Assembly: GCA_052035915.1 (NCBI GenBank)
Contig: JBPOHE010000009.1
Location: 1 to 6,137 of the forward strand
Direction of reading: 5' to 3'
Source: JBPOHE01 sp052035915
GTDB lineage: Bacteria; Pseudomonadota; Gammaproteobacteria; Chromatiales; Chromatiaceae
Length of the DNA: 6,137 nt
The notes under the pieces: model-generated
Seen by the model: only the letters and a program-made list of their open reading frames with translations
The model's database searches: none
Told to the model about the DNA's origin: nothing
In this document: one piece after another, positions 5,345 to 6,137 of the stretch
Position numbering within the stretch: the first letter of the stretch is position 1
Layout: each line of letters starts with the position of its first letter
Made by a program: the position numbers and the translations under genes

Positions 5345-5935
5345 TCAAAGACAGCCCTTGGTGGACGGCAGCTGTCCCGACATGCGGGGATCCGCCTCCA
5401 ACGCCATCCGCAGGGCGCGGCCAAAGGCCTTGAAAATGGTCTCGGCGACATGATGGGCATTGTTTCCCCGCAGACGGTCGATATGGAGGGTGATGGCCGC
5501 GTGGTTGACCAAACCCTGAAAGAATTCATGAAAGAGATCGACATCGAAGTCGCCGATGCGGGCGCGGGCAAACTTGACGCGGTATTCCAAGCCCGGACGC
5601 CCGGAAAAATCCACCACCACCCGCGCCAGGGCCTCGTCCAGGGGCACATAGGCGTGACCGTAGCGCCGAATCCCCTGCTTGTCGCCCACCGCCTTGGCGA
5701 TCGCCTGTCCCAGGGTGATACCTATGTCCTCGACGCTGTGGTGGGCGTCGATGTGGAGATCCCCTTCCGCTCTGAGACGGAGATCGATCAGGCCGTGGCG
5801 GGCCACCTGATCCAGCATGTGGTCGAGAAAGGGGATACCCGACTGCAACTCGGCCTGACCGCTGCCATCCAGGTCGATGGCCACCAGGATCCTGGTTTCG
5901 AGGGTATTACGTTCGACGGTGGCGGTGCGTGACAT
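5345..5935 (-). CDS. hisB: Imidazoleglycerol-phosphate dehydratase (monofunctional HisB)
   Basis: HisB dehydrates imidazole glycerol phosphate to imidazole acetol phosphate. The 196-residue product is the dehydratase alone, without the N-terminal histidinol phosphatase domain of E. coli HisB. It carries the manganese-binding His/Glu motifs: D38-H39 in FLDHML, HHSVED (65-70), H136 in DLFHEF and HHVAETIFKA (161-170), and ends with the typical STKGCL. I chose the ATG at 5935 because MSRTATVERNT matches the usual start of the family. Upstream in-frame ATGs at 5968 and 6019 would add residues (MNFPIRPG and more) without family likeness, and the first lies inside the proposed -10 box. The Shine-Dalgarno sequence is weak. 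It is the first gene of the operon. Confidence 0.94.
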   Translation of the reverse strand: MSRTATVERNTLETRILVAIDLDGSGQAELQSGIPFLDHMLDQVARHGLIDLRLRAEGDLHIDAHHSVEDIGITLGQAIAKAVGDKQGIRRYGHAYVPLDEALARVVVDFSGRPGLEYRVKFARARIGDFDVDLFHEFFQGLVNHAAITLHIDRLRGNNAHHVAETIFKAFGRALRMALEADPRMSGQLPSTKGCL

Positions 5936-5966
5936 GAGAATGGAGCCTGGCCGGATCGGAAAATTC

Positions 5967-5995
5967 ATTCTACTGGCATGGGCTGGGAAAAACAC
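5967..5995 (-). promoter_or_regulatory. Possible promoter of the his-tat operon
   Basis: TAGAAT in minus sense (5972-5967) differs from the sigma-70 -10 consensus TATAAT at one base. The region 17 bases further upstream (GTGTTT, 5995-5990) is a poor -35 match. Transcription would begin near 5960, giving a leader of about 25 bases before the hisB ATG at 5935 and excluding the longer hisB starts. There is no room for a his leader peptide or attenuator with this start, and I see no His-codon run. The call rests on one hexamer and position. Confidence 0.35.
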
Positions 5996-6017
5996 CTCTC
6001 GCCTTACCAGCCTCACC

Positions 6018-6039
6018 ACCTATCAGTTTTAGGTAAACT
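6018..6039. repeat. Overlapping inverted repeats upstream of hisB
   Basis: ACCTA (6018-6022) is inverted as TAGGT (6030-6034), and AGTTT (6025-6029) as AAACT (6035-6039). The two inverted repeats interlock. They lie between hisB and the plus-strand frame at the right edge, where an operator or a mobile-element end could be, but the arms are only five bases and chance is possible. Confidence 0.3.
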
Positions 6040-6065
6040 TTGACGCTGATGCGACTTTACGCTGA
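6037..6065 (+). repeat. Tandem direct repeat just upstream of the right-edge reading frame
   Basis: ACTTTGACGCTGA (6037-6049) recurs as ACTTTACGCTGA (6054-6065), identical except for one missing G. The starts are 17 bases apart, and the second copy ends 8 bases before the ATG at 6074. Closely spaced direct repeats before a gene suggest a protein binding site, either a regulator or a transposase. TTGACG inside the first copy (6040-6045) also resembles a -35 box, but no good -10 follows before the ATG. Confidence 0.45.
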
Positions 6066-6073
6066 AAAGAACC

Positions 6074-6137
6074 ATGGGAACCGTAAGAACACTAGCTGAC
6101 GAAGTGGAAAGGGGGCTTGGCGAGGCGCATCCGCGAC
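6074..6137 (+). CDS. Partial reading frame leaving the right edge, product not recognised
   Basis: An ATG at 6074 opens 21 codons without a stop up to the window end, encoding MGTVRTLADEVERGLGEAHP and one further Arg. The peptide looks like a genuine protein start: a plausible amphipathic, charged helix. It uses AGA, AGG, CTA and GTA codons, which are rare in the his and tat genes, so it may be a recently acquired gene. The start of a transposase is one possibility, suggested by codon use and the repeats just upstream, but there is no domain to support it. The ribosome binding site is weak (GAAAAGA about 5 bases upstream). It is divergent from hisB, 138 bases away. Confidence 0.45.
   Translation, partial: MGTVRTLADEVERGLGEAHPR

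Noticed and set aside
4931..5932. Plus-strand open frame antisense to hisH and hisB
   Set aside because: It spans two genes and their gap on the other strand and has no recognisable domain; it is a GC-driven shadow.
5936..6019. Longer HisB starting at 6019 or 5968
   Set aside because: The added residues are not family-like, and the proposed -10 box lies between these starts and the chosen ATG, so they would probably not be transcribed in full.

Overview
The window looks like chromosomal DNA of a GC-rich gammaproteobacterium. The proteins most resemble what I know from purple sulfur bacteria and relatives (Chromatiales/Chromatiaceae); that lineage call is inference from protein character, gene order and the GTAGGGYGCAATA-type repeats, not from a search. 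There are nine complete protein-coding genes, all on the minus strand, so the operon reads from right to left: hisB, hisH, hisA, hisF, hisI, hisE, tatA, tatB, tatC.

Region by region (plus coordinates): 1-399 has no credible gene. It holds three copies of a REP-like hairpin repeat (75-108, 280-309, 332-364), a cluster of mutually exclusive short hairpins (155-214) and one further hairpin at the left edge (28-47). 400-2286 is tatC-tatB-tatA, encoding the complete twin-arginine protein export machine. 2287-2361 is a 75-base gap with a small UUCG-loop hairpin. 2362-5935 is a block of six histidine-biosynthesis genes, with overlaps at hisA/hisF, hisF/hisI and hisI/hisE. 5936-6073 is the presumed promoter region of the operon, carrying several small repeats. 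From 6074 a short plus-strand reading frame runs off the right edge; its codon use differs from that of the his and tat genes.

How the genes work together: HisE and HisI carry out the hydrolysis steps that turn phosphoribosyl-ATP into the linear ProFAR intermediate. HisA isomerises ProFAR to PRFAR. The HisH-HisF heterodimer converts PRFAR and glutamine to imidazole glycerol phosphate (IGP) and AICAR. HisB dehydrates IGP. HisG, HisC, HisD and the histidinol-phosphate phosphatase are not in the window and must be encoded elsewhere. TatA, TatB and TatC form the Sec-independent translocase for folded, often cofactor-bearing, proteins. The his and tat genes have no obvious functional link; the two blocks are probably co-transcribed, as tatABC lies next to his genes in a number of Proteobacteria.

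The most unusual coding feature is TatC. After a canonical six-helix core it has about 140 extra residues: a Pro/Ser-rich linker and a charged helical tail whose last ~35 residues resemble the C-terminal motif of the polar hub protein FimV. The most interesting non-coding feature is the REP-like repeat family, including a closely spaced inverted pair with GTAG ends facing outward. I found no evidence of a defence system, CRISPR array, prophage or other wholly new system; the candidates above are modest and clearly testable.
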